A stretch of 64,000 nucleotides of DNA. Source: Burkholderiales bacterium (GTDB taxonomy: Bacteria; Pseudomonadota; Gammaproteobacteria; Burkholderiales; JAHFRG01). Location: positions 1-64,000 of the forward strand of contig DATIXX010000006.1 in the NCBI GenBank assembly GCA_035518095.1, in the 5' to 3' direction. Shown one piece after another: positions 1-8,006 of the stretch (the first letter of the stretch is position 1; every line of letters begins with the position of its first letter). The translations under genes were made by a program, and so were the position numbers. The notes under the pieces were generated by a model that made no database searches, was not told the DNA's origin, and worked only from the letters and a program-made list of their open reading frames with translations.

Positions 1-1
1 T

Positions 2-75
2 TGGAGGCGGGGGTCGGAATCGAACCGGCGTCCACGGCTTTGCAGGCCGCTGCATGACCACTCTGCCACCCCGCC
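2..75 (-). tRNA. tRNA-Cys (GCA)
   Basis: The reverse strand folds as a full tRNA cloverleaf. The acceptor stem GGCGGGG pairs with CCCCGCC, the D-arm contains AGAGTGGTCA, the anticodon loop reads CTGCAAA with anticodon GCA, and the T-arm is CCGGTTCGATTCCGG. The 3' CCA is encoded. It lies downstream of tRNA-Gly on the same strand, and the two probably share one primary transcript from the promoter at 239-266. Confidence 0.96.
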
Positions 76-101
76 GCATTTAAGCACCGCTAAAAATTGA
101 A

Positions 102-142
102 CAGGGAAAACGAAGCGATGACAATTCTTTTCGTTTTCCCTG
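102..142. repeat. 13-bp perfect inverted repeat between two tRNA genes
   Basis: Bases 102-114 (CAGGGAAAACGAA) are exactly complementary to bases 130-142 (TTCGTTTTCCCTG), with a 15-base spacer. On the leftward transcript this forms a hairpin between the end of tRNA-Gly and the start of tRNA-Cys, followed by a short U-rich stretch (TTCAATTTTTAG). It could be a processing signal that separates the tRNAs or a partial terminator. The sequence does not decide between them. Confidence 0.75.
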
Positions 143-146
143 AATT

Positions 147-221
147 TGGAGCGGGAAACGAGGCTCGAACTCGCGACCCCAACCTTGGCAAGGTTGTGCT
201 CTACCACTGAGCTATTCCCGC
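147..221 (-). tRNA. tRNA-Gly (GCC)
   Basis: The reverse strand reads GCGGGAATAGCTCAGTGGTA at the 5' end, a typical bacterial tRNA-Gly start. It has an anticodon arm CAACCTTGCCAAGGTTG with anticodon GCC, a T-arm with GTTCGAGCC, and an encoded CCA. The 5' end lies about 11 bases downstream of the start predicted from the promoter at 239-266, so this is the first gene of a tRNA-Gly/tRNA-Cys unit. Confidence 0.97.
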
Positions 222-238
222 GAAAAAACCGATTGTGC

Positions 239-266
239 ATTATATGAGGCTGATCTTTATTGTCAA
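239..266 (-). promoter_or_regulatory. Consensus sigma-70 promoter of the tRNA-Gly/tRNA-Cys unit
   Basis: On the reverse strand TTGACA (266-261) and TATAAT (244-239) match both consensus hexamers exactly with a 16-base spacer, followed by a GC-containing discriminator. It sits just past the pgsA stop codon and just before tRNA-Gly. The tRNAs therefore have their own strong promoter and need not depend on pgsA read-through. Confidence 0.88.
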
Positions 267-272
267 GGTTGA

Positions 273-866
273 TCACACGCGTGTCGAGAATTGCGGTACG
301 GCCTTTTTTAAATAATAGACCATCGACCACAATGTCAATATTGCCGCAATGTAAATGCACCAAGTGCCGATCAATTGGGCGTCGATGACGCCCAGCAAAG
401 TGCCATGATAAAGGAGCAGCAGAATTGCCGCCATCTGCGAAATTGTCTTGATTTTGCCAAGAAACGAAACCGCCACGCTCTTAGCGGCGCCGATCTTTGC
501 CATCCATTCGCGCAGCGCGGACACTGCGATTTCGCGGCCGATGATGATAAACGCGATAAGCATATTCACGCGGCTGCTGCCGTCCTGATTGTCTTTCAGC
601 CAAACCAGGATAATCAAGGCGGCCACTACCATCAGCTTGTCGGCGACCGGGTCAAGAAATGCGCCAAAGGCAGAAGTTTGGTTAAGTGTGCGCGCCAGAT
701 ACCCATCGAGCCAGTCGGTGATTGCCGCCACAGCGAAAATCGATGTCGCCAACAGGTTTTTATGATGCATGCTCAAGGCTGTATCGGAAACATAGAAGAT
801 TCCGACAAACAGCGGAATCAGGAGAATCCGCAGCCAGGTAAGAAGGTTAGGTATGTTTAACCGCAT
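273..866 (-). CDS. pgsA: CDP-diacylglycerol--glycerol-3-phosphate 3-phosphatidyltransferase
   Basis: This integral membrane enzyme makes phosphatidylglycerol phosphate from CDP-diacylglycerol and glycerol 3-phosphate, the committed step to phosphatidylglycerol and cardiolipin. The 197-residue protein carries the CDP-alcohol phosphotransferase signature DG-x2-AR-x8-G-x3-D-x3-D at about residues 54-76 (DGYLAR, then GAFLDPVAD), and its hydrophobic segments fit a multi-pass protein. Its length matches the family. It follows uvrC by 24 bases, the classical uvrC-pgsA-tRNA arrangement of proteobacteria. The substrate CDP-diacylglycerol comes from CdsA, encoded at about 33 kb. Confidence 0.95.
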   Translation of the reverse strand: MRLNIPNLLTWLRILLIPLFVGIFYVSDTALSMHHKNLLATSIFAVAAITDWLDGYLARTLNQTSAFGAFLDPVADKLMVVAALIILVWLKDNQDGSSRVNMLIAFIIIGREIAVSALREWMAKIGAAKSVAVSFLGKIKTISQMAAILLLLYHGTLLGVIDAQLIGTWCIYIAAILTLWSMVYYLKKAVPQFSTRV

Positions 867-890
867 ATTGATGTACCAAAATACCTGTGT

Positions 891-2690
891 CTAATGTAAC
901 TCCCGGTATATTTTTTCCGCCAGCCTGCGGCTAATGCCATCAACGAGCGTCAGATCATCTACACTTGCGGCAAGCACCCCTCTCAGCCCGCCAAAGCGTG
1001 CCAACAGTCTCTGCCTGCGCTTAGCCCCCACTTCACTTATTTGCTCGAGAGACGATGTCATGCGCGTTTTTTGGCGTTTGGCACGATGGCCCTGAATCGC
1101 GAAGCGGTGCGCTTCATCGCGGATCTGCTGAATCAAATGCAATGCGGAACTGTCGCTCGCTAGTCGTAGCGGTTTTTCTTTCCCGGGGAAAAACAGTTGC
1201 TCCATACCCGGCTTGCGATCTTCGCCCTTTGCGACGCCGATCAAATAGATGTCATTCAATCCCAACTCAGCCAGAATATCGTGCGCTGCATTTATTTGCC
1301 CTTTGCCGCCGTCAACCAGAATCAGATCCGGAACCTTGCCTTCGCCTGCCGCAATTTTCCGGTAGCGCCGGGTCAACACCTCGCGAATCGCCCCGACATC
1401 GTCACCCGGTGTGATTCCCTCGACATTATAGCGGCGGTATTCGCCGCTTTGCATGGATAGATTATCAAATACCACGCATGATCCGATCGTGGCTTCGCCC
1501 ATGGTATGGCTGATGTCGAAACACTCGATGCGCTGCAGGCCTGCGGGCAATCCCAGAACCTGAAGCAGGCTGTGCAGCCGCGCGTCTTGGGTCGCTTGGC
1601 TACCGGCCTTTTGCTGGATGGCCAAAGCCGCATTTTGTATCGCCATGTTGAGCCATACCCGCCGTTCTCCAACGGTACGCGAAACGATTTGCACTTTATG
1701 GCCGGCATGCTGGCTCAATGCCGCTTGCAGCGCGTCCGCAGTCACCGGTTGGTTGACTATAACGGTTTGAGGTGCCGCGCGACCTAGATAATGCTGCATC
1801 AAAAACGCCTCCAGCGCCGCCGCAGGCTCATAACCTTCCGCGTTTTGCGGAAAGAAACTCTTGTCACCCAGATGCATGCCGCTTCGCACCATCACCACGT
1901 TGACACACACCAATCCGGAGTCTGCGATGCATGCTACGATGTCAGCGTCGACCTGATTATGGCTGCTCACAAACTGTCTTTCCTGGATCTTACGCAACGA
2001 CTGCACTTGGTCACGGTACAGAGCTGCCAGTTCGTAATTTCGCTCATCGGCCGCATGCTGCATCTTTTGCGTGAGTATTTGCAAAACCCGCTGTTGCTTG
2101 CCTTGCAAAAACAAAATCGCATTATCCACGTCGGCGCGGTAACTCGCCTCATCAATCAAATTTACGCAAGGGCCGGTGCAACGCTTGATTTGGTACAGCA
2201 GGCATGGACGCGAGCGATTATCAAATGCGCTGTCCTCGCACGTGCGGAGCCGAAATACCTTCTGCAGCAGCTGAATGCTCTCTCGCACTGCGCCGGCATT
2301 CGGGTAAGGGCCAAAATATCGGTTTTTCTTTTCGAGCGCCCCGCGATGAAATCCGAGACGCGGAAAACGATGCTCGCTGACTTCGATGTAGGGATATGAC
2401 TTATCGTCTCTGAACAGAATGTTATATTGAGGCGTCAGGCTTTTTATTAAATTGTTTTCGAGCAACAGCGCCTCGGCTTCGGAGCGGGTTACCGTGGTTT
2501 GCACCTGTGCCACCTGCGACATCATTAACCGGGTGCGCGGGGATGCCTGGGCTTTCTGAAAGTACGAGGAGACCCGCTTTTTAAGATCCAGCGCCTTGCC
2601 GACATAGATTACCTTGCCGGCCGCATTAATCATGCGGTATACACCGGGCAGGTGTGGCAGACCGGAAACCGTTTCCTTGTCGCTGATCAT
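891..2690 (-). CDS. uvrC: UvrABC excinuclease subunit C
   Basis: UvrC makes the 3' and 5' incisions on either side of a lesion in nucleotide excision repair, after UvrA and UvrB have loaded. The 599-residue protein has an N-terminal GIY-YIG nuclease (GVYRMI, then VIYVGKA, about residues 15-35, with LLENNLIK further on), and a central UVR UvrB-binding motif near residue 210. Next comes the RNase H-like C-terminal nuclease (IECFDISHTMGE near residue 390), then helix-hairpin-helix repeats at the C-terminus. Length is normal. It lies between the glycosylase gene and pgsA, so two DNA repair genes are adjacent. Confidence 0.97.
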   Translation of the reverse strand: MISDKETVSGLPHLPGVYRMINAAGKVIYVGKALDLKKRVSSYFQKAQASPRTRLMMSQVAQVQTTVTRSEAEALLLENNLIKSLTPQYNILFRDDKSYPYIEVSEHRFPRLGFHRGALEKKNRYFGPYPNAGAVRESIQLLQKVFRLRTCEDSAFDNRSRPCLLYQIKRCTGPCVNLIDEASYRADVDNAILFLQGKQQRVLQILTQKMQHAADERNYELAALYRDQVQSLRKIQERQFVSSHNQVDADIVACIADSGLVCVNVVMVRSGMHLGDKSFFPQNAEGYEPAAALEAFLMQHYLGRAAPQTVIVNQPVTADALQAALSQHAGHKVQIVSRTVGERRVWLNMAIQNAALAIQQKAGSQATQDARLHSLLQVLGLPAGLQRIECFDISHTMGEATIGSCVVFDNLSMQSGEYRRYNVEGITPGDDVGAIREVLTRRYRKIAAGEGKVPDLILVDGGKGQINAAHDILAELGLNDIYLIGVAKGEDRKPGMEQLFFPGKEKPLRLASDSSALHLIQQIRDEAHRFAIQGHRAKRQKTRMTSSLEQISEVGAKRRQRLLARFGGLRGVLAASVDDLTLVDGISRRLAEKIYRELH

Positions 2691-2714
2691 GCGCTCAAAA
2701 ATTGGAGATCAGCC

Positions 2715-3482
2715 TCACTTGTCCAGCAGCTTGCACGCAATCGCCCGGGTTTGCTCTTGCAATTCATCAAAAATGACGTGGGTGTAGGATTCCGGTTTAT
2801 TTGCTATGCGCGCCAAGGACTCCGTGCCGGACGCAAGTTGGCGACAAATGCGGGCAAATACCGTTTCGAACATACGCGAGTTCAGGCGTTTGGTTTGAAC
2901 ATTATACCGGCTGCAGTGATAGCTATCGTACAAGGTCATTCCGTTAGGGAGCGTGTGTGTGGCGCCGTGCGCAAATGCAAACTCCTTAGCTTTGAGATCT
3001 AACGCCATGAGTACCGCGCGGTGCGCAATGGTACCTAAGGCCAGGATCACTGAGCCTTTATTCATTGCTTTAAGTTCGTACGCCAAGTACTTATTACAAC
3101 TACGTATTTCTTTTGTGTTTGGCTCGTTCTTTGGGGGCAAGCACTTGACAGCATTGGTTATCCGACAACCAATCAGCCGAAGTCCGTCTTTTGCATCAGT
3201 CGCCGTTGGTTTGTTAGCAAAACCAAAACGGTGCAGGGTCTGGAACAGCAAAATTCCGGCGTAATCACCGGTAAACGGCCGACCTGTGCGGTTTGCGCCG
3301 TTCATCCCGGGCGCCAATCCCACAATCAGCAGCATCGCACCGGCGTCACCAAATGGCGGCACAGGCCTAGCGAAGAAACCCGGGTGTTCGCGCTTGACGT
3401 GGTCAAGATGGCGCGCAAGCCGCGGGCAGTCTCTGCATTGCGCGCGAAAAGCTGCAGCAGATAGTTTCTTTGTTTTATTCAC
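2715..3482 (-). CDS. Iron-sulfur uracil-DNA glycosylase, family 5 (UDGb)-like
   Basis: Removes uracil, and in known family 5 enzymes also hypoxanthine or other deaminated bases, from DNA. The 255-residue protein has the motif GLAPGMNGANRTGRPFTGD (about residues 54-72). That arrangement is typical of family 5, whereas family 4 has GEAPG...E and family 1 has GQDPYH. Four cysteines suitable for a 4Fe-4S cluster are visible: C16 and C19 in CRDC, and two more in CRITNAVKCLPP and further on. The second active-site motif reads SYHCSRYNVQT, where most relatives have SYHPSRxNxQT, so a Cys replaces the usual Pro. It is read towards uvrC. Family assignment is from motif memory. Confidence 0.82.
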   Translation of the reverse strand: MNKTKKLSAAAFRAQCRDCPRLARHLDHVKREHPGFFARPVPPFGDAGAMLLIVGLAPGMNGANRTGRPFTGDYAGILLFQTLHRFGFANKPTATDAKDGLRLIGCRITNAVKCLPPKNEPNTKEIRSCNKYLAYELKAMNKGSVILALGTIAHRAVLMALDLKAKEFAFAHGATHTLPNGMTLYDSYHCSRYNVQTKRLNSRMFETVFARICRQLASGTESLARIANKPESYTHVIFDELQEQTRAIACKLLDK

Positions 3483-3528
3483 TCTATAGTAGAATTACGA
3501 ATTTTCACGAAAAGGCAGCATTGGATTT

Positions 3529-4095
3529 ATGTCCAAAGTTCTTGCAACCGAAATCAGGGCCGGCAATCTTATCGAGTTCGAGAAACGCGTGTGGCGCGTG
3601 CTTAAATGCTACCACGTTCATGTGGGCGGCCGCGGTGGGGCCTTCATGCAGGTGGAAATGAAGGACGTGGAAAGCGGCACTAAACTTAATCAGCGTTTTC
3701 GGACGGAGGAGAAAGTAGAGCGCGCTTATGTCGACAGCCGGGAAATGGAATATCTGTATAACGATGGCGGCAACCTGGTGTTCATGGACAAGGAAAATTA
3801 CGAACAACTCAGTTTGTCTGCGGATTTTCTCGAGGGGCAAGTCGGGTACCTGCTGCCCAATACCGACGTCCAGATGAATTTTCACAATGGGCGCGTGATT
3901 GGGCTGCAACTACCGCCCAGTGTCGTGCTTACCGTTACTGAAACCGAGCCAAACCTAAAAGGCGCAACCGCGACCAGCTCTTATAAACCCGCCAAAACTG
4001 AAACCGGATTGACCGTAATGGTGCCGCCGTTCGTTTTGGAGGGCGAAAAGATCAAGATCAATACCGATTCGGGCCAATATATCGAAAGAGTATAG
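3529..4095 (+). CDS. efp: Elongation factor P, arginine-type loop in an unusual backbone
   Basis: EF-P relieves ribosomes stalled at polyproline stretches. The 188-residue protein has the three beta-barrel domains of EF-P, for example MKDVESGTKLNQRFR in domain I, LPPSVVLTVTETEP in domain II and GEKIKINTDSGQYIERV at the C-terminus. The tip of the modification loop reads HVHVGGRGGAF with Arg at residue 35, where E. coli-type proteins have a beta-lysylated Lys. The surrounding sequence (GGAFMQVEMKD, SSYKPA, MVPPF) looks more like the alphaproteobacterial GKGGA type than the usual betaproteobacterial GGRSSA type modified by EarP. No earP, epmA or epmB gene is in the window. It is divergent from the glycosylase gene. 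Confidence 0.93.
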   Translation: MSKVLATEIRAGNLIEFEKRVWRVLKCYHVHVGGRGGAFMQVEMKDVESGTKLNQRFRTEEKVERAYVDSREMEYLYNDGGNLVFMDKENYEQLSLSADFLEGQVGYLLPNTDVQMNFHNGRVIGLQLPPSVVLTVTETEPNLKGATATSSYKPAKTETGLTVMVPPFVLEGEKIKINTDSGQYIERV

Positions 4096-4116
4096 GCGCT
4101 CAGGCACTACCCCCGA

Positions 4117-5013
4117 TTATTTTGGATAGATGCGGATTGAGCCCGCGTATCGGGGTTGTCGCCGGACTTCCGGCTGCAGCGTCACATGGTCAATATCGAA
4201 TTTCCGGTGCAGCATTATCTGCGTCGCTTCGAGTATTGTCGGCCAAGCATCCAGAGCACGCACCTCCAAATGCGCAGACAGCGCAATCCTGCCTGACGTC
4301 AAGGTCCAGATATGCAGGTCGTGTACCGAGCGTACTCCGTCAATATGCGCCATCTCTTGCCCTACCGATTCTATTTGCAAATTTCGCGGCACACCTTCCA
4401 TCAGTACGTGCAGCGCTTCGCGCAACACACGGAATGTGGAGTATAAGATGAGTGCCGCCACCGCCAAGGAAAGTATCGGGTCTGCCGGTAACCAGCCGGT
4501 ATAATAAATTACTGCTCCGGAAATCAGGGCGGCCACGGACCCAAACAAATCGCCCACCACATGCAGTTGCGCAGCGCGGGAATTAAGCGTCTGCTCGCCA
4601 CGGCTCAATAACAGCACGACGAATATATTGATAATGATTCCGGCAGCAGCGATCACCATGACCGCAGCGCCGGCAACGGGCTGCGGTTGGCGCAATCTTG
4701 AAACCGCTTCGACCGCAATGAACAAAATCACCAGCAGCATGATCAGGCTGTTTACGAGGGCGCCCATAATTTCGGCACGCAATAAGCCATAGGTATGACG
4801 GCGGGTCGGCGGATGTTTCGCTATCCAGCCGGCTAATACAGTCAGGCCAAGCGCTACACTGTCGGAAAACATGTGCCCGGCATCGCTTAGCAACGCCAGC
4901 GAACCCGACCACCAGCCTCCCGCCGCCTCTGCAACTGCAAAGCTAATGGTAATCAGCAGCGCCCAACGTATGCTCTGATTCGCGCCTCGCGAATGAAAAT
5001 CATGGAGATTCAT
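4117..5013 (-). CDS. Cation diffusion facilitator (CzcD/ZitB type) metal efflux protein
   Basis: A proton-driven exporter, most probably of Zn(II) and perhaps Co(II) or Cd(II), in the inner membrane. Six hydrophobic segments are visible, with the paired metal-site motifs HMFSD in TM2 (H48, D52; numbering from the first of two adjacent Met codons) and HVVGD in TM5 (H152, D156), the H-x3-D pattern of zinc transporters. A cytoplasmic C-terminal domain has DLHIWTLTSG. The ATG at 5013 is chosen over the GTG one codon upstream because AGG lies 5 bases before it. The start overlaps the end of nagZ by 14 bases. I see no adjacent metal-responsive regulator. Specificity is inferred from family. Confidence 0.9.
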   Translation of the reverse strand: MNLHDFHSRGANQSIRWALLITISFAVAEAAGGWWSGSLALLSDAGHMFSDSVALGLTVLAGWIAKHPPTRRHTYGLLRAEIMGALVNSLIMLLVILFIAVEAVSRLRQPQPVAGAAVMVIAAAGIIINIFVVLLLSRGEQTLNSRAAQLHVVGDLFGSVAALISGAVIYYTGWLPADPILSLAVAALILYSTFRVLREALHVLMEGVPRNLQIESVGQEMAHIDGVRSVHDLHIWTLTSGRIALSAHLEVRALDAWPTILEATQIMLHRKFDIDHVTLQPEVRRQPRYAGSIRIYPK

Positions 5014-6103
5014 CACTGCCTATATTTCCACTGTTGCTTAATGCCAGATCGCCGCTGCGTAAGCCGACGCTCGCAACCTGGTGCACAGCTTTCGCGTAAT
5101 AAGCATCTTCGCGCAACTGCAACAGCGACGCAGCGTGCGGCCTGCCGTGCAGCTGCGCCAGCCGGGCCATACTTATTGGCGGCATTTCGAACCGCAACTC
5201 GTCAAGCAGCTCATCTACGGCTGCAGAACCGTTGCTGCAGACCAGCACCATATCGCAACCGGCGTTGATCGCGGCATGGGCGCGGTGCACAATCCCACCT
5301 GCGCTGCTTGCACCTTCCATACCTAAATCATCGCTGAAAATCACGCCTTCAAACCGAAACCGGTGGCGCAGTATTTCCCTGAGCCAGATGCTGGAGAACG
5401 TTGCCGGGACCTTGTCGATTTTGGAATAAATGACATGAGCCGACATAATTGCGCTCAAGCCGTAGCCTATCATCTGAATAAAAGGGAGCAAATCGGCCGA
5501 TTCCAGTTCTTGCAGACTGCGCTCATCGACCGGAACTTCGAGATGCGAATCCGCAGTCACAAAACCGTGCCCGGGGAAATGCTTGCCTACCGCCGCCATT
5601 CCGCTTTGCTTCAGTCCTTGCATCAGGCTGCGCGCCAATTCAGTTATCGCTCGCAGGTCGCTGTGCAAAGCGCGATCGCCGATGATGCTGCTGGCGCCGT
5701 GGTCTACGTCAAGAACCGGAGTAAAGCTTAGATCCACGCCGCAAGCGCGTAATTCCGCCGCCAGAACAAATCCTGTCATTTGCGCCAGGTGTTTAGCGCG
5801 TTGCGCGTTCACATCCCATATCTTTCCCAGTTCGCGCATCGCCGGAAGCCGGGTAAAGCCGTCGCGAAAGCGTTGCACTCGGCCCCCTTCATGGTCCACC
5901 GCGATGAGCAAGTGCGGATTACGTAACGCGCGGATTTCGGTCGTAAGTTCGAGAAGCTGCGACGGTGACTGATAATTGCGACTGAACAAGATTACTCCGC
6001 CAACCGCCGGCCGCCGAAGGCGCTCCTTTTCCATCGGCGTAAGGCGCGGGCCGCCGATGTCCAGCATTACCGGCCCTAGGGGCATCACAGCGGCGGACAT
6101 CAT
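5000..6103 (-). CDS. nagZ: Beta-N-acetylhexosaminidase (murein recycling)
   Basis: Cytoplasmic family 3 glycoside hydrolase that removes GlcNAc from 1,6-anhydromuropeptides during cell-wall recycling. The 367-residue protein shows the NagZ signatures AVDHEGGRVQRF (about residue 70), KHFPGHG followed by DSHLEVPVDER (the catalytic Asp/His loop, about residues 175-195) and FSDDLGMEGA (the nucleophile Asp, about residue 260). Its start overlaps the acpS stop as ATGA, so acpS and nagZ are translationally coupled. It ends inside the start of the metal exporter gene. Confidence 0.95.
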   Translation of the reverse strand: MMSAAVMPLGPVMLDIGGPRLTPMEKERLRRPAVGGVILFSRNYQSPSQLLELTTEIRALRNPHLLIAVDHEGGRVQRFRDGFTRLPAMRELGKIWDVNAQRAKHLAQMTGFVLAAELRACGVDLSFTPVLDVDHGASSIIGDRALHSDLRAITELARSLMQGLKQSGMAAVGKHFPGHGFVTADSHLEVPVDERSLQELESADLLPFIQMIGYGLSAIMSAHVIYSKIDKVPATFSSIWLREILRHRFRFEGVIFSDDLGMEGASSAGGIVHRAHAAINAGCDMVLVCSNGSAAVDELLDELRFEMPPISMARLAQLHGRPHAASLLQLREDAYYAKAVHQVASVGLRSGDLALSNSGNIGSDESP

Positions 6104-6480
6104 TGCCGTTCCAGTATTACCATGGCGCAGGCCAGATTATTTTCGTCACTCAGACTGACAAAATGGCGCCCGATATTGCGTTCATTCAGGTAGCGCTCGA
6201 GTGCCGGGTGGAATCGCAATTCCGGCTTGCCCAAACGGTCGTGCGCTATGGTAATGTAACTTAGAATTACCGGATATCGGAACCCGCTTCCGACGGCTTT
6301 GGCAAAAGCCTCTTTTGCAGCAAAATTGATGGCGAGGAACGCAGCACGCCGCTTGCTTGCGCTAAACTCTTGCCGTTCGATTTGGGTAAGCACCCGTTTC
6401 GCAAAGCGCTCCCCGTATTTTTCCAGGAGCCGCGCCATACGCCCTATTTCCACCAAGTCTACGCCAATTCCGTAAATCAC
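6100..6480 (-). CDS. acpS: Holo-[acyl-carrier-protein] synthase
   Basis: Transfers 4'-phosphopantetheine from CoA to apo-ACP, which enables fatty acid synthesis. The chosen start is a GTG at 6480 that overlaps the pdxJ stop as GTGA. It gives a 126-residue protein beginning [15 protein letters not shown], the normal AcpS N-terminus. A longer frame would add 17 unconserved residues encoded inside pdxJ. Motifs GIGVDLVEI (Mg-binding Asp) and [12 protein letters not shown] (catalytic Glu/Lys helix) are clear. The order pdxJ-acpS-nagZ downstream of era-recO is common in gamma- and betaproteobacteria. Confidence 0.95.
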   Translation of the reverse strand: MIYGIGVDLVEIGRMARLLEKYGERFAKRVLTQIERQEFSASKRRAAFLAINFAAKEAFAKAVGSGFRYPVILSYITIAHDRLGKPELRFHPALERYLNERNIGRHFVSLSDENNLACAMVILERQ

Positions 6481-7202
6481 CGTGCCGCCTTGAGCATGAT
6501 GCTCTTCATTTCCCTCACCGCGGCCTGCCATCCGGTAAACAGAGCGCGAGCGACTATTGCGTGACCGATATTGAGTTCGACGATATGCGGTATCGCCGCG
6601 ATTTTTTGCACATTCTGGTAATGCAATCCATGTCCGGCATTTACATTTAACCCAAGTTTATTGGCGTAAGCGACTGCGGAGCGAATGCGCTGGAGTTCTT
6701 TCTGTTGCCGGGCTTTGTTCGGGGCGTCGGCATAATGCCCGGTGTGGATTTCAATATCCGGTGCTCCTGCCGCTTTTGCAGCATCCAGTTGCCTGAACTC
6801 GGGCAGAATGAACAGCGAGACGCGCACACCCGCGTCGGCCAGCAGCGTACAGGCGCGTTGGATGCGCTTAAAATGCCTGAGCACGTCAAGACCGCCTTCG
6901 GTGGTGAGTTCTTGGCGTCGTTCCGGCACGAGACAGGCGTGCTGCGGGCGAATGCGCCGCGCAATTTGCAACATCTGTCGGGTCGCGGCCATTTCCAGGT
7001 TCATCGGAACGTGTAGCTTTTTGCGCAGCGCCTCCACGTCTTTGTCCTGAATGTGTCTGCGATCCTCGCGCAAATGCAGGGTAATGGTGTCGGCCCCCGC
7101 CTGTTCAGCAAGCAACGCCGCCTTAATCGGATCAGGATAAACGGTACCACGCGCCTGGCGCAAGGTGGCGACGTGATCAATATTAACGCCCAGCCGTATC
7201 AT
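6477..7202 (-). CDS. pdxJ: Pyridoxine 5'-phosphate synthase
   Basis: Condenses 1-deoxy-D-xylulose 5-phosphate with 3-amino-2-oxopropyl phosphate to form pyridoxine 5'-phosphate, the ring-closing step of DXP-dependent vitamin B6 synthesis. The protein is a TIM barrel with [16 protein letters not shown] at the N-terminus, [10 protein letters not shown] (about residue 45), [22 protein letters not shown] and GHGLHYQNV near the C-terminus. The ATG at 7202 gives 241 residues. A TTG five codons upstream is the alternative. It lies 39 bases after recO and overlaps acpS by 4 bases. Confidence 0.95.
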   Translation of the reverse strand: MIRLGVNIDHVATLRQARGTVYPDPIKAALLAEQAGADTITLHLREDRRHIQDKDVEALRKKLHVPMNLEMAATRQMLQIARRIRPQHACLVPERRQELTTEGGLDVLRHFKRIQRACTLLADAGVRVSLFILPEFRQLDAAKAAGAPDIEIHTGHYADAPNKARQQKELQRIRSAVAYANKLGLNVNAGHGLHYQNVQKIAAIPHIVELNIGHAIVARALFTGWQAAVREMKSIMLKAAR

Positions 7203-7241
7203 TGTTTTCTTGGGCAAAGTGAAATTATATCTATATCGACG

Positions 7242-8006
7242 TTAGCTCAGAGGCTCGAGCTGCTGCATGTCCGTCAATAGCTGCCTAGTATGCAGGATTT
7301 GGTTGCCCAGATAATGGTTAATTAGAAATCGCATTAGCGTCTTGCTCTGCTGCAAGGTCAACGGGTCGCTGTAGTCGTCGGCCGCCATGTCCAAGAATGT
7401 TTTTCCCAGGAACCGGGACTCGTCCCGGGCGGTTTCCGCCTCAACAGGCCCGCGCTCGATGACATAGCGATAGTAATGATTTGTTCTCACCGGAGCGCCG
7501 GTTTCCGCGTCATGTTTCAATATCAGCGCGTACCCCAATTCTTTAAGCAGGCACACCTCGAAGCGGCGCAAGACCGGCGACAGACTCTTTTGCGCACCGA
7601 GTGCAAGCAGTGTTTCCAGGTAATAGGTGAATAAATGCTCGTGCGGGTCCTCGCGCGCCAGCAATTTGAGCAGCAGCTCATTCACGTAAAATCCGCAAAG
7701 CAACGCCTTGCCTGCGAGCCGGACCGGTCTTCCCTGCCATTCCGCGCGGCGCAACGTGCGCAATTCGGATCTGCCGGACCAAGACAGCAATAACGGTTGA
7801 AATGCCAGCAATACTCCCCTCACCGCAGACTTGGGCCGTCGCGCACCGCGCGCCATTAGCGCAATTCTGCCGAAATTCTGCGTAAAAACTTCCACCACCA
7901 GGCTGCTCTCGCGGAAAGGGTAGCTGTGCAGGACAAAAGCAGACTGTGAATCCTGTACTCCCTTTTCATCAATTCTCAGAGGCGTTGCCGGTCGTTTATC
8001 ATTCAT
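7242..8006 (-). CDS. recO: DNA repair protein RecO
   Basis: RecO works with RecR and RecF to load RecA on SSB-coated single strands and can anneal strands. The 254-residue protein has the N-terminal OB fold (FVLHSYPFRESSLVVEVFTQNFGRI pattern, about residues 25-50), ARGARRPKS, and a helical C-terminal part ending in a helix with HTRQLLTDM. Its start overlaps the era stop by 8 bases, as in many proteobacteria. The partner RecR is encoded at about 62 kb in this window. Confidence 0.93.
   Translation of the reverse strand: MNDKRPATPLRIDEKGVQDSQSAFVLHSYPFRESSLVVEVFTQNFGRIALMARGARRPKSAVRGVLLAFQPLLLSWSGRSELRTLRRAEWQGRPVRLAGKALLCGFYVNELLLKLLAREDPHEHLFTYYLETLLALGAQKSLSPVLRRFEVCLLKELGYALILKHDAETGAPVRTNHYYRYVIERGPVEAETARDESRFLGKTFLDMAADDYSDPLTLQQSKTLMRFLINHYLGNQILHTRQLLTDMQQLEPLS

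Noticed and set aside
1791-2399. 202-residue open frame on the forward strand
   Set aside because: Lies fully inside uvrC on the other strand and has no recognisable motif; uvrC is clearly real.
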